A stretch of 48,115 nucleotides of DNA from a virus. Below, piece after piece: positions 25,301 to 33,867 of the stretch. Under the pieces are notes generated by a model, which was not told the origin of the DNA, ran no database searches, and was given only the letters and a program-made list of their open reading frames with translations. The first letter of the stretch is position 1. Every line of letters starts with the position of its first letter. The stretch lies in the IMG/VR virus record IMGVR_UViG_3300017788_000037, positions 1 to 48,115 of that record; one strand, written 5' to 3'. The position numbers and the translations under genes are program-made.

Positions 25301-28300
25301 ATTAAATGATGTTTCAAATCCTTTATTTCCTGCTGCAGTTGAAAGAATTTTTGCAATTACAGCAGGGCCAACTTGTCCAGAAGCAAGTCCTATCTGTAGT
25401 CTTGTTTTAAAGTCTGACTTCTCTAATTCATTTAAGGCCTCTATTGCCTGATCTTTAAAGACAGCCATTGGACCTTCTTTATACATTACGTCTGCTGCAG
25501 CCTTAATGCCTTTTGTAAATGCCTCTTCGCCCAACTGATCTCTTTGACTTACTAATAAACTTAACGCATTTGCATTACTTGCATTTAGTTGATCAAGAGC
25601 ATTTTTTCTCTCATCCTGAATTGTTTTTATTTGTTCTTCTGTTTTTGCAGACTTTAATTTTATATCGTATTGTTTATTTAGTGAATCTACAAGTCCTTGA
25701 TTTTGTGCTACTTCCTGTATTCCAAGTTCAACTGCTGCTGCTGCAAGTTTAACATTGACGGCTTTTCTCTTATTGGAATCTGCCTCGCCCAGCATCATTG
25801 CTCCTGCGCCTGCTGCTGCAATTCCCGCTCCTGCTGCAACTCCTCCAGTAAGAACTGTTGCTGCAATTCCTGTTGCTATTAATCCAAATCCAGCAACCCT
25901 AGCCAATACATTTGGGGCTGTTGCTTCACTGATAGCGCCTTCAATTGCGGTTTTAAATGAATCAGACTGCCTTTGCATGGACTCTTTTTGTATTTGTAGT
26001 GTTACCTGTAGTGGATCTGATGCAAGGTTTTCACCGTTAGGACCAATTAAACTTGTAAGTTTTCCACTGACCAAGGCTGGAATCTCATAACTTCCAAGGC
26101 TTTCTCCAAGTGCTGCAGCAATACTTCTTGCTTGAGTTGTTGTTACTGCCCCTTGTGCAACTGCAACCGCTAAATTATTTGCAAGATTTTGAGATATTTC
26201 CTTAATTGACTTACCACTCTTAGACTGAGTTTCTATGTCAGCAAGTATTTGTTTTCCAAATTCACTATCAAGTACATTTTGCCCAAATTGTCTTTGTCCC
26301 TCAACCGTTCCAGAAACAATATTTTGTCTTCTTCTTGCAGCCTCTTCACTTGCACTAACTGTTCCAGAAATAACCGATAAATCTACCAACTTTTTAGATG
26401 TCATAGACATAGCATTAGCAAGAGCAATTCCTTCTTGTCTTGCTTTTTCTATGTCCTTAGCCATTTTAAATAGTATTCCTCCAACAAGAGCAAGGCCAGC
26501 AATCATTGCAACAAAAGGATTTGCAAGTAGTGGAAGTAGTGCTACTATACCCTGCAATCCAAAAACAAAAGGCATTAAGGTTTGAGCAGTTTCTCCTAAC
26601 TTACCACCAGCAAAAGATGCTGCAATTGTAAGTCCAGAAATTGCACCTATGCCAAGGCTTGCTTTTGAACTAAAATCGGATAACTTTTGTTTTGTTGTTT
26701 TCTGAGCCTCTGTAGACTCATTCATTGCACTTGTTAGTTTGCCTTCTGCTGCTATACGTTTTTTGGCTTCATTTAAACTTATCTTTTCTGTTGCTGCCAA
26801 TAATTGAGCACGAGATAGTCTTGCTGATTGAGATATTTCTCCAAGTGTAGTGCTTCCAGTTCTTGGATCAACCTGTGGTGCATTTGCAAAACCACGTAGC
26901 CTTCTCATCCTTTGAACTATGGTTTCGTTTGGACCAAGGGTTGTTGTTCTATTGTCTGAAACATTTCTACTGGTTGTTCCAACAGAGGCTGGCTTTCTTG
27001 AAGTATTTTGTCCTGTTAAAGGTGTTAAATTGCCTTTTGAGTCAACCTTGTATTCTCCCCTAGCCCTAACAGCAACTGTTTCTCTCTGAGGTTGTTTGCC
27101 AATTAGTCTATCAAAAGCATCATTTAATGATTTAGTGACCCTGAGAACCTGTCGTCCTCCACCTAAAAACTCTCTTTGTGATTTAAATTTTCCATCAATC
27201 AATGCATTAATTACATTATTTTTTGTAACTTTCCCACCTGTTATTTCAGGTCTTCTATAAGCAACGATTTCACCTGCATCATTTAGTCTAGTAGGAACCT
27301 GTAAATTTGGATTAAGTTTCTTTAATTCAATTAATTTTTTAACTAACACTGGGTTTGAACGAGTTTTTTGTACTGCCTTAATTACATCATCAATTGGCTT
27401 TAATTTATTTGTTACAATTGACGATCCACCAACTGCGCTTGAAGACACTCCACCTAGTAAAGATGCTGCTGCTCTAGATATTACTGGATCTCCAGATTTA
27501 GCAAGCGCCCCCATGATTCCAGTTCTTTCGTTACCCATTCTAGAGTAAATCATTTTATCATTAACTAAAGCATTGTCTGGTAAAGAACCTAAAGATTTTA
27601 ACAAATTTGCTCTAATTTGATTTGATACTCTAAACGCCTCTTTATTTGGTATTCCTCGCTTAATAAGATTTTGTGTCATTGTTCTTAAAGAGTTATCATC
27701 AAGAAGTGCTCTTCTGTAATCTCCAGCACGAACTGTTGAATTCTTTCTATTCAGTTGTGCATTCATTTCTTTAGGAATGTCAAAGCCAACAGAAGTATAT
27801 ATGTTTTCTCTTCCAAAACCAAGTCTTCTAAATTGTTCTGAAACCTTTTCTCCAGAAACTTGTCTTCTATCTACGGCATGTCCAAACACCAAGTTTTGTG
27901 TTGCTTGAGTTTTTTTAGCATTCATTTTTTCAAGCAGTGCTGCGCTTCTTGCAGCAAAGGCTTCGTTAGTTTCTGTAAATGCTGACCTACCTAGAACAAG
28001 ATTGTTTACTTGACCTGGGTTAGTATTAAGAACCTGTGATGAAGGTCCGCTTAAATCCATTTTTGGTTTAAATTGTGGAGAATTTTTAAAAGGCTGAGCA
28101 TCATCGGTACCAGTACCAAATGCTTGTAATGTTCCATTCATCATTGCTTCAATAATTGGCTGGTATTGTGGATCTTGTGCAATATCTGTTGGAATTACCG
28201 CTTCTCCAGGCATAAGCACTGCAGGTACATTATCTTTATTTCCACTTCCTGGTACAGATGTTGTTCCTCTTGCAAATTTCTTTGGTGCACCTCCTCTGCC

Positions 28301-30277
28301 AGGAATCATCATTCCTGGATTTGTCCTAGCAAAGTTTGCTGCTGCTACGGTTGCATCAATATATGCCTGACGAAGTAATCTAACTGCAGATGCTTCAATA
28401 TTAAATTGTTGTGTAAGTCTGCTATGTGCCTGGTTTAACGATGCTGCTACTGTGGCAGCCTCAAACTGTTCCGCTGACAAATAGTTTGTTTGCTCTGCAA
28501 GAATTTTACTATTTCCGCCAAGCCTTAGAAAACCTGTACGCATTACCGCAAATAATTTAATACCATTTGCAACCGCATTTAACAACAAACCGAAAGTCAT
28601 TAACAATACTGGACCAATAATGCCAACCAATGTTGTTGCAATTACAATAAACCTTTTTGTGCCGTCTCCAAGATTATTAAACCTATCTAATAGGCCTGCA
28701 ATTGATTGTGCAATTGGAGTAACTGCTTCTAAAAATGTTTTACCAATTGGCTCAAGTGTTAATTTAAGGTCTTGCATTGCCTTTTTAAACTTAGTTCCAA
28801 CTGCATCCTCTAAAACTCCAAGTTCTCGTTCGGACATTATTGCAAGTTGTTCAACAGAGTCTGTTGTTAGTCCAAGAACCTTTGATGCTTGTGTTCCATC
28901 TTTAATTACGTTTTGAAACAAAGTTGATAAACGCGAAAACTGAAACTTACCAAATAATTGTTCAATGGCACGAGCACGATTAAGTGGATCTAGGGTATCT
29001 AATGCTCTTGCAAAGTCTATAACTGTTCCCTGAATATCTCCTTGATTACTTTCAACAATTGCATTAATGTTAATTCCCATGTCAGAAAGCATTTTGTTTG
29101 CTTTTTCTGTAGGATTAATTAATGCTGCAAGACCAGACTTTAATGCGTTAGCGCCTTCTGATGCATTAATTCCACCCTCTTTCATAGCAGTTAAGAAGAA
29201 TGCTAAGTCTTCAACGTCTCCTCCTAGTTGCTTAACAACTGGACCTGCTTTAGGAATTGCAATAGTTAAGTCTTCAATAGAAACCACTGTCTGGTTTTCA
29301 ACGGCGTTAAGAAAGTTAATCTTTTTTGCTAAATCTTCTGCTGCTGTACCAAATGCGTTGGTAATAGATATGGTTGTTTCTAGTGCTTGTCCTTGTTCTA
29401 CCCCGCCAAGAACGGCAAGTCTAGTAGCCTGTGCAACCTGTGCAGTAAGGTCTGCTCCAGTCTTACCCATTGCTGCAGCATCTGCTGCCATTTTCATAGT
29501 ATCTACAACTGCAATTCCATATTTAGTAAATGATTCTGCAAGTTGTCTTACATTTTCAAGAGCCTCGTTTGTTTGTTCTGTTGTGGTAAAGATATCTCCA
29601 TATACACGCTTAAACCTAACCGCTTGTGCTTCAAGATCCATGAATGTTTTAGCAGCAGCAGTTCCAAGATAGGCAAGGGGGATTGTAAAACCAACCATCA
29701 ACTGACGACCAGCCCACTGAGTATTCTTACCAAAATTTAGAAGATTGGTTGATCCTTGCTTTAGTAATTGATTAAACAATGCTTGTTTTTGTGCTGCTAC
29801 TGCAACTTGTGTACCAAAGTCTTTCATATTTACACTAGTTGGAGTAACAGAAATAGCCTTCATAGAACCGCTTGCATCACGGCCTAGTTTAATATACTGT
29901 GTTTGTAACCTTCTTACACGATCTTGGGCTACCTTGCCAATTGTGTCAAATTCTGCTTTAAATAATCTTCCAAATGTTTTTGTAGAGCCTCCCGCAAAGC
30001 GAAAGTATTCTCTCATTGATAACTTATTTTTTTCAAGAGCACTTGTAAAAGATTCTGTGGATGTTTGAATAACACCCATCTGTGCTGAAAACTTACCAGT
30101 AGCATTTATTGAGTTCAGCAGGTTCTGCTGCATGTTACGCTGTTGAGCAGCAGCAGAAGCACTACCCTTTGATACTGAAGTATGGAATAGTGCTAACTGT
30201 CGCTGTAAACTTTTAAGTTCCGCTAACGCCTGCGACGTATCAATTTGTACGCCAATTCTGGCATTAACATCACTCAT
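22301..30277 (-). CDS. Tape measure protein
   Basis: 2658 aa, the largest gene, following the tail chaperones. It sets tail length and fills the tube. The N-terminal third carries the phage tail tape measure core (TKYGIAVVDTMKMAADAAAM, KAGPVVKQLGGDVEDLAF). Hydrophobic stretches lie near residues 540-570, 1232-1272 and 1452-1502 (for example VLARVAGFGLIATGIAATVL). Late coiled coil includes three 22-residue repeats built on FDRP (residues about 2172-2237). A VPAxLxPGE motif occurs twice (near 670-730 and 2540-2590). ATG 30277 has GAGGTGA upstream. At about 1.5 angstrom per residue the rule of thumb predicts a tail near 400 nm. Confidence 0.95.
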   Translation of the reverse strand: MSDVNARIGVQIDTSQALAELKSLQRQLALFHTSVSKGSASAAAQQRNMQQNLLNSINATGKFSAQMGVIQTSTESFTSALEKNKLSMREYFRFAGGSTKTFGRLFKAEFDTIGKVAQDRVRRLQTQYIKLGRDASGSMKAISVTPTSVNMKDFGTQVAVAAQKQALFNQLLKQGSTNLLNFGKNTQWAGRQLMVGFTIPLAYLGTAAAKTFMDLEAQAVRFKRVYGDIFTTTEQTNEALENVRQLAESFTKYGIAVVDTMKMAADAAAMGKTGADLTAQVAQATRLAVLGGVEQGQALETTISITNAFGTAAEDLAKKINFLNAVENQTVVSIEDLTIAIPKAGPVVKQLGGDVEDLAFFLTAMKEGGINASEGANALKSGLAALINPTEKANKMLSDMGININAIVESNQGDIQGTVIDFARALDTLDPLNRARAIEQLFGKFQFSRLSTLFQNVIKDGTQASKVLGLTTDSVEQLAIMSERELGVLEDAVGTKFKKAMQDLKLTLEPIGKTFLEAVTPIAQSIAGLLDRFNNLGDGTKRFIVIATTLVGIIGPVLLMTFGLLLNAVANGIKLFAVMRTGFLRLGGNSKILAEQTNYLSAEQFEAATVAASLNQAHSRLTQQFNIEASAVRLLRQAYIDATVAAANFARTNPGMMIPGRGGAPKKFARGTTSVPGSGNKDNVPAVLMPGEAVIPTDIAQDPQYQPIIEAMMNGTLQAFGTGTDDAQPFKNSPQFKPKMDLSGPSSQVLNTNPGQVNNLVLGRSAFTETNEAFAARSAALLEKMNAKKTQATQNLVFGHAVDRRQVSGEKVSEQFRRLGFGRENIYTSVGFDIPKEMNAQLNRKNSTVRAGDYRRALLDDNSLRTMTQNLIKRGIPNKEAFRVSNQIRANLLKSLGSLPDNALVNDKMIYSRMGNERTGIMGALAKSGDPVISRAAASLLGGVSSSAVGGSSIVTNKLKPIDDVIKAVQKTRSNPVLVKKLIELKKLNPNLQVPTRLNDAGEIVAYRRPEITGGKVTKNNVINALIDGKFKSQREFLGGGRQVLRVTKSLNDAFDRLIGKQPQRETVAVRARGEYKVDSKGNLTPLTGQNTSRKPASVGTTSRNVSDNRTTTLGPNETIVQRMRRLRGFANAPQVDPRTGSTTLGEISQSARLSRAQLLAATEKISLNEAKKRIAAEGKLTSAMNESTEAQKTTKQKLSDFSSKASLGIGAISGLTIAASFAGGKLGETAQTLMPFVFGLQGIVALLPLLANPFVAMIAGLALVGGILFKMAKDIEKARQEGIALANAMSMTSKKLVDLSVISGTVSASEEAARRRQNIVSGTVEGQRQFGQNVLDSEFGKQILADIETQSKSGKSIKEISQNLANNLAVAVAQGAVTTTQARSIAAALGESLGSYEIPALVSGKLTSLIGPNGENLASDPLQVTLQIQKESMQRQSDSFKTAIEGAISEATAPNVLARVAGFGLIATGIAATVLTGGVAAGAGIAAAGAGAMMLGEADSNKRKAVNVKLAAAAVELGIQEVAQNQGLVDSLNKQYDIKLKSAKTEEQIKTIQDERKNALDQLNASNANALSLLVSQRDQLGEEAFTKGIKAAADVMYKEGPMAVFKDQAIEALNELEKSDFKTRLQIGLASGQVGPAVIAKILSTAAGNKGFETSFNLLVDKQGLADAALIAQLLPSQGATDETRSLMLRYVNSDTEDFDKDMQALSFLNQINPTYGITLDLKANGIQQIINTTNALKQIETLPDVLTKDVVAKLAEEKPGEWKAFYDQWTILSEGKDTVSKNLKVAFDVVSNDPNFKGFGSAAGKSAAELIAKGGTLLGPVPGGDIVDDPNANKNRNTTLDELLKRLKFIRKASIDAQGGVKELLKITSGQGLQKFGGVMQQLMAGAKGGASREFISFLESLDNKTRKTYMNIKNGEVVLTKQGKALKEAFNEKVIGEFQVTQAQTIQDTLAQRAALLRLKAAGVDNATALEMVADASLAVAINSKSISSKELVKMGKDAKKAKDEIKDLNLEVQNLGASVQDKITNLNTVITALSAARASGITSEELLDYIASNQELADQIASKGINDPIVQDLIKNQPKIEDLEDAIAGLKNPLAKIQSDFDKAREKAERFYNFLENQANNTYKKWLQNTKVTFEGVSYSIETALEKAKDKVEEYQESIDDASRNVELEFDRPMEAMREQIDDIQRNIELQFDRPIDGLQREINGLQRQIEEQFDRPIQALQDESGKLANDLSILSRVADEINKKYDAQEEALSKISELNQEIISQEKQRIGLADAITSGDISAAAQAAQDMRAAAAASAVERSGGALGQAREAELAGLRTAGGLTKVQAEERQFQISQQTYQLEQNRDVVQAQILAKQDVIYRLEQARVPLLDKIRGIEDQIYILQERKEDELLKIRVLEDEIYKINEEIIEPINRQLDARQKILQAEIDAIEAQREKWEETQAGIDAAKIKADGFDTTMAGIESKTAAMLKNWNDIQSKVVTLTTIQQTISSGSSSGSTVTGTRVVDGRTVVTGLSSSASGSTVGGKFIPMNYGGVVPKYMAAGGRIGSDSVPAMLTPGEFVMNRRASEQFGPMLSMLNESKYPSMIGNSIGSQTPVNNISKSVSDNSTAVYNYNLGFNINGSNANAKDIANVVMREIKNVDLQRVRGQRV
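23567..23764 (-). repeat. Three 22-codon FDRP repeats in the tape measure
   Basis: Three tandem 66-nt units encode ELEFDRPMEAMREQIDDIQ.., ELQFDRPIDGLQREINGLQ.. and EEQFDRPIQALQDESGKL... The protein repeats are clear while the DNA units have diverged, so the duplication is old or under protein-level selection. The period of 22 is two 11-residue (hendecad) turns, fitting a long coiled coil. Confidence 0.85.
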
Positions 30278-30292
30278 TTGTCACCTCATTGT

Positions 30293-30625
30293 TTAGTTGT
30301 TTGCAAGAACTGTGTTCAAGAGTGCATTTGCATCCTGAAGTTTTACCCCTGAAGCAGACTCAATGATTCTATAAACTGTTGGAAGATCAATATTTTCTTC
30401 TAACTTTTTAGCATCTTCTGCAATTTCTGGCTTATATTGTTTCATAGCAATTTGAACACAATCAATAAGGACAGTTGTTGACTTGTCATTATCTTCTGCC
30501 ACCTCTGCTAGTTCTGCAAATTTCTTCATGAATGGACGAAGTAATGAGATTTTAAGCGGTCTTGCTTTAATCTTTGTACCATCCAAAAGAACTAGTTCTA
30601 CCTCTTCATACGTGCTTGTTGCCAT
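30293..30625 (-). CDS. Tail assembly chaperone, short (G-like) paralogue
   Basis: 110 aa, directly upstream of the tape measure. It shares its whole length with residues 1-95 of the next upstream gene (for example VQIAMKQYKPEI against VRIAMKQYYPGI, and DLPTVYRIIESASGVKL against DMPTIYSILDVSAGIKI), so the two genes arose by duplication. It holds only the G-like domain. The normal start of translation is ATG 30625 with AGGAGG, and a TGCTATAAT box lies at 30653-30661. Chaperones of this type bind the tape measure before tube assembly. The gene is complete: stop 16 nt before the tape measure start. Confidence 0.75.
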   Translation of the reverse strand: MATSTYEEVELVLLDGTKIKARPLKISLLRPFMKKFAELAEVAEDNDKSTTVLIDCVQIAMKQYKPEIAEDAKKLEENIDLPTVYRIIESASGVKLQDANALLNTVLANN

Positions 30626-30652
30626 TGATTTTTCCTCCTATAGGCTATGTTA

Positions 30653-30661
30653 ATTATAGCA
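30653..30661 (-). promoter_or_regulatory. Extended -10 promoter box (TGCTATAAT)
   Basis: Between the long and short tail chaperone genes, 27 nt before ATG 30625. Would let the short paralogue be transcribed independently of the long one. Confidence 0.5.
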
Positions 30662-30686
30662 TGATGACTCTTTATTTTTTAGTATT

Positions 30687-31382
30687 TTATTTTGTTAGAT
30701 CTTCGTACTCTAGACCCATTCCAATACCAAACCCTGCTTTTTTGGCATTTTGTCCTTGAAGCGCTAAGATATCTCTACTATCACCTGTTGCACCCTTACT
30801 AAAGACCCTGGCCTTCATATCTTCCCATTCTTTTTGTCCTCGTGAAGATCCAGACTGTTTGTCTAAATCTACCCCTTGAATTGCAGCAAGAAACCTTTTT
30901 TCTTCATAGTCAAGTTCTCTGCGACTAGCAAGCGTGGCCATTAATTCTGGCATAGATAAAGACTCTTCTAATTCTTTATAGTCTTTCCAGATACCCAATA
31001 AAAATGCCTCAGCCTCAATTTTTGCTAAGTCTAAATCAGACCAGGTTGATCCACTTTCTGTTGCTTGATTTTTAACAGTTTCTTCTGAACTCTTGTTTAT
31101 CTTAATTCCTGCAGAAACATCTAAAATTGAATATATTGTAGGCATATCAAAACTGTCTTCTATGTCATCTCTTTTTAACATTATGCCTGGATAATATTGT
31201 TTCATGGCAATTCTAACACATTCCATCAAACAGTCTATTGCTTCGTCATCGTCTTTGGCATTTTTTACATTTTCAAAAGCCTCCATGAATTCACGGAGAT
31301 ATTTTATTTTTAATGGAATAATCTCTAGTTCTGTTCCATCAATAAGATTTATTACTTTATTTTGATAAACTGTTGTTGCCAT
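30687..31382 (-). CDS. Tail assembly chaperone, in-frame G-T type fusion
   Basis: 231 aa. Residues 1-95 are the G-like domain shared with the 110-aa paralogue; residues about 114-231 are T-like (DLAKIEAEAFLLGIWKDY, EESLSMPELMATLASRREL, YEEKRFLAAIQGVDLD), as in the extended chaperone of other siphoviruses. In most phages G and GT come from one gene by programmed frameshift; here the fusion is a plain continuous frame. The ATG at 31382 has no Shine-Dalgarno site. A TGATAGAAT box ends 9 nt before it, suggesting a leaderless message. Located between major tail protein and the short paralogue. Confidence 0.8.
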   Translation of the reverse strand: MATTVYQNKVINLIDGTELEIIPLKIKYLREFMEAFENVKNAKDDDEAIDCLMECVRIAMKQYYPGIMLKRDDIEDSFDMPTIYSILDVSAGIKINKSSEETVKNQATESGSTWSDLDLAKIEAEAFLLGIWKDYKELEESLSMPELMATLASRRELDYEEKRFLAAIQGVDLDKQSGSSRGQKEWEDMKARVFSKGATGDSRDILALQGQNAKKAGFGIGMGLEYEDLTK

Positions 31383-31391
31383 GATTTATCT

Positions 31392-31400
31392 ATTCTATCA
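31392..31400 (-). promoter_or_regulatory. Candidate extended -10 box (TGATAGAAT)
   Basis: 9 nt before the ATG at 31382, just downstream of a terminator. No Shine-Dalgarno follows, so the transcript may be leaderless. Confidence 0.45.
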
Positions 31401-31404
31401 CAGG

Positions 31405-31436
31405 CAAAACAAAAAACCCACCTCATAAGAGATGGG
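31405..31436 (-). terminator. Hairpin terminator after major tail gene
   Basis: Minus-strand RNA: CCCAUCUC - UUAU - GAGGUGGG (8 bp with one G-U pair) followed by six U. The stem lies 31417-31436, just past the major tail gene stop at 31460. The plus strand also has T-rich flank, so it could work both ways. Confidence 0.8.
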
Positions 31437-31459
31437 CTTTTGTTTAATCTAAAATTAGA

Positions 31460-32092
31460 TTATGATTGACCAAATGTACGATCTACGATCTTACCGTATG
31501 ATCCTGACGCATCTTCTGGAAGAAGACGGAATGAAACTTCAAACATTGACGCTTCGTCACGCTTTGCGGATACAGTTACGTTCTCAATTGATAGAGCACG
31601 ATATGCTGTGTAAACACGCTCAACAGAGTCAGAGTTGTCGCAATCTCCAGTTCCTGGTCCAACAGCAACGATTCCTCGTTCTACTGGACATTCTCCAAGT
31701 TCACCTGCAGATAGATTAAGTGTCTGACCTGTAGATGCTGCCTTGTTTCCTGTAAGTTGTGCATCAGAGAATGCTAATGCAAGAAGCAAGTTTTCTAGTG
31801 TTGCTTCAGCAAAAGCGGTAGCAAGATTAACCTGCATACCTTGCTTATATAGTTTTGCAACGTCAAGAATTTGGTCTACCTGGACTTCACCGAAGTCTGG
31901 TTGGAACTGCACTTCTAGACCGTTCATGGTATAACCTACGTTAGTATAATCTGCTGATTCTGCTAGTGTATCCTTAAAAGATTCACTTGCATCAAAAGCC
32001 TCCAGTGTACCTGGAGTTAGAGTTGTATCAGCAACGAAAAGTGCTGCTGCACCAACGATAATGTTGTTTGACGTACCACGGCTATATGGCAT
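31460..32092 (-). CDS. Major tail protein
   Basis: 210 aa tail-tube subunit. It lies after the connector/completion genes and before the chaperones and tape measure, the fixed siphovirus position. The sequence is beta-rich with the usual N-terminal arm (MPYSRGTSNNIIVGAAALFV) and strand pattern (GYTMNGLEVQFQPDFGEVQV, DEASMFEVSFRLLPEDASGS). ATG 32092 is preceded by AGAGGTGA. A TATAAT lies upstream at 32151-32156, and a hairpin terminator follows the gene, so it may be made as its own abundant transcript. Confidence 0.8.
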   Translation of the reverse strand: MPYSRGTSNNIIVGAAALFVADTTLTPGTLEAFDASESFKDTLAESADYTNVGYTMNGLEVQFQPDFGEVQVDQILDVAKLYKQGMQVNLATAFAEATLENLLLALAFSDAQLTGNKAASTGQTLNLSAGELGECPVERGIVAVGPGTGDCDNSDSVERVYTAYRALSIENVTVSAKRDEASMFEVSFRLLPEDASGSYGKIVDRTFGQS

Positions 32093-32150
32093 ATTATTTC
32101 ACCTCTTTCATAAAGTATATTAAGTTGTTTGGCGTGTTTCCTCAAAACCT

Positions 32151-32156
32151 ATTATA
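32151..32156 (-). promoter_or_regulatory. Candidate -10 box (TATAAT) upstream of major tail gene
   Basis: TATAAT preceded by CGG (not the TG extension), about 58 nt before ATG 32092. Weaker than the others. Confidence 0.3.
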
Positions 32157-32163
32157 CCGCTGT

Positions 32164-32736
32164 TTATGTATATCTAGAATCTGGCTCAGTCTTGATGTGA
32201 TAGTCATACTCAATAATCAGTTTGTTAACAAAAAGGGTTCTTGCCGATGCTAACTCTGCTACGTCCCTGCTTTCGTCTGCCTGATATACCCTGGTATTGT
32301 GAAAATAAATGTTATATGGAATAGATACCTCTCCAGCGGAGTTTAGTATTGGGTTTGAAATGCTATAGGAGTTTATATCTTGGGCTGAAGCGTCTTCACG
32401 ATCAAGGGCATTTGAAATAACACGCACAGAATCTATCAACTTGCCTACATCTGTAGAATATACAAAATATATAAGTTGTTCTCGTTTGTGAGCATAAAAC
32501 GGGGTAGGCCTAAATCTCATCAACCTATCGTAAACAATAAGAACTGGACTTTCTGTTTGCCTGATTTGGATACTATCGTTGTATAGATCTTCAATATTTG
32601 TTGGAAACTGTGCTGGAACCATGGGGCTTGGTGTTAAAAGATCTGACTCTGCCACTAAACCATAAAATGCTAATTCAGACAAAACATATCTATTTAAAAA
32701 TGTAGGTGGAAAACCAGTGTCTGTTAGTATACTCAT
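32164..32736 (-). CDS. Tail terminator / tail completion protein
   Basis: 190 aa between the neck genes and the major tail protein, the usual place for the tail terminator. The pattern (RQTESPVLIVYDRLMRFRPT, KREQLIYFVYSTDVGKLID) suits the mixed alpha/beta fold of such proteins. It starts 4 nt after the preceding stop, with GGGGTAG upstream. Assignment rests mainly on gene order. Confidence 0.55.
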   Translation of the reverse strand: MSILTDTGFPPTFLNRYVLSELAFYGLVAESDLLTPSPMVPAQFPTNIEDLYNDSIQIRQTESPVLIVYDRLMRFRPTPFYAHKREQLIYFVYSTDVGKLIDSVRVISNALDREDASAQDINSYSISNPILNSAGEVSIPYNIYFHNTRVYQADESRDVAELASARTLFVNKLIIEYDYHIKTEPDSRYT

Positions 32737-32740
32737 AGTC

Positions 32741-33418
32741 TTATTCTACCCCAATTGTTGCATTAGCAATCCATTTAAAGCCTGTATCAAGGCCCTTCAT
32801 TCTACCCGCTCTTGATCCAGCCCTTATGTTTGTCTTATAAAGTTTTGGTTTTTTAATATAATCATAAATACCAGAAGCCTTTAGAAATGATTGTTTAAAA
32901 TATCTTAACATAAACTCATCTACAGTTTTTTCAAAACTTCCATAAACCATCTCTCCACCAGGACTGTCTACCTTAATAGACTTTCTTGTAAATACCTCTC
33001 CAGTAGGACCATTAAATTTCAACACACTGGATTTAGTGGGTGTAATAGTGACTGGAATACCGTTTTCCATAATTTTTGCTTTATCATAAAATGGTACCGT
33101 CATGTTTTCTGACACCGTTCTTGATTGTCTAAATGAAGAATTAATAGATAGTCCAAGATTGCTAACAGTATACTTTAAATCAAACAGCCTTGCATTTGGA
33201 CTGCCAGTCTGATTCCATTCGTAAATGTGATGCAGTGCTTTTGGATTTGATCTTGCCTCAACATCAACATATTGTGCTAAGGCTTGAATTACTCCAACGC
33301 CCAATCTATCTAAAAATATTTTTTTACCTTTATGAATGCCGTCTAAAAATCCAATAGAATAATCAACAATGTTTCTCATTTGCTTATCAAAAATTTTTGT
33401 ATTCATTCTAACTATCAT
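32741..33418 (-). CDS. Neck / tail completion protein (gp10-like)
   Basis: 225 aa. The N-terminal helical segment and following strands (MRNIVDYSIGFLDGIHKG, ALAQYVDVEARSNPKALHH) resemble HK97 gp10-type neck proteins that complete the tail end facing the head. Its start overlaps the previous stop (TAATGA). The C-terminus is basic (KLYKTNIRAGSRAGRMKG). Position between head-tail stopper and tail terminator supports the call. Confidence 0.5.
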   Translation of the reverse strand: MIVRMNTKIFDKQMRNIVDYSIGFLDGIHKGKKIFLDRLGVGVIQALAQYVDVEARSNPKALHHIYEWNQTGSPNARLFDLKYTVSNLGLSINSSFRQSRTVSENMTVPFYDKAKIMENGIPVTITPTKSSVLKFNGPTGEVFTRKSIKVDSPGGEMVYGSFEKTVDEFMLRYFKQSFLKASGIYDYIKKPKLYKTNIRAGSRAGRMKGLDTGFKWIANATIGVE

Positions 33419-33867
33419 TAGTCACCCACAGTTTGATTTTCAGTCCTGCGCCACAACATTTTGTAATACTCTATAGACCCAAATGGTCCTGCAAATGGCT
33501 CAATTGTTGCTATTTCATAAATAGTTCCCCTGCCAGATCTTGGCCCAGCGGTTTCTTTATAAATTATGTTATCGCTTGCATCTCTTACGTTTGTCACAAG
33601 TATGTTTGTTGTTGCGTTGTTAGAATTATTTGAAGAAAGTCTGGGGTCATTTTGAGTTCTTGCAATAAGTTTATTTTCATATTGTAAAAATGTTTCTGGT
33701 TTGATGTCTTCCGTTCCTAGTCCACCAACTGAGGTTGCATTGCAGGTTACAGTTCTATCGTAAACCCAGTCTTTTTTAGGTTGACCATAATCTCCCTGTG
33801 TAAGAATTGGAAAATATATATCGGCTTTCATTGGATACATAAAGTCTGTAACTTCGCAAGAGTTCAT
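33418..33867 (-). CDS. Head-tail stopper-like protein
   Basis: 149 aa, second of a run of neck genes after the capsid. Beta-rich with a small-barrel pattern (MKADIYFPILTQGDYGQPKK, GTIYEIATIEPFAG), like stopper proteins that close the portal channel. Tail-to-tail overlaps with both neighbours. The call is from gene order and general fold pattern. Confidence 0.5.
   Translation of the reverse strand: MNSCEVTDFMYPMKADIYFPILTQGDYGQPKKDWVYDRTVTCNATSVGGLGTEDIKPETFLQYENKLIARTQNDPRLSSNNSNNATTNILVTNVRDASDNIIYKETAGPRSGRGTIYEIATIEPFAGPFGSIEYYKMLWRRTENQTVGD

Noticed and set aside
29067-29672. 201-codon plus-strand frame
   Set aside because: Shadow of the tape measure gene, with biased composition (Ser/Ala/Cys) and no ribosome site.
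31058-31100. Possible programmed frameshift in the long tail chaperone
   Set aside because: A GTTAAAAAT run occurs in the linker, but it is not a canonical slippery heptamer in frame, and the G-T fusion is already continuous.
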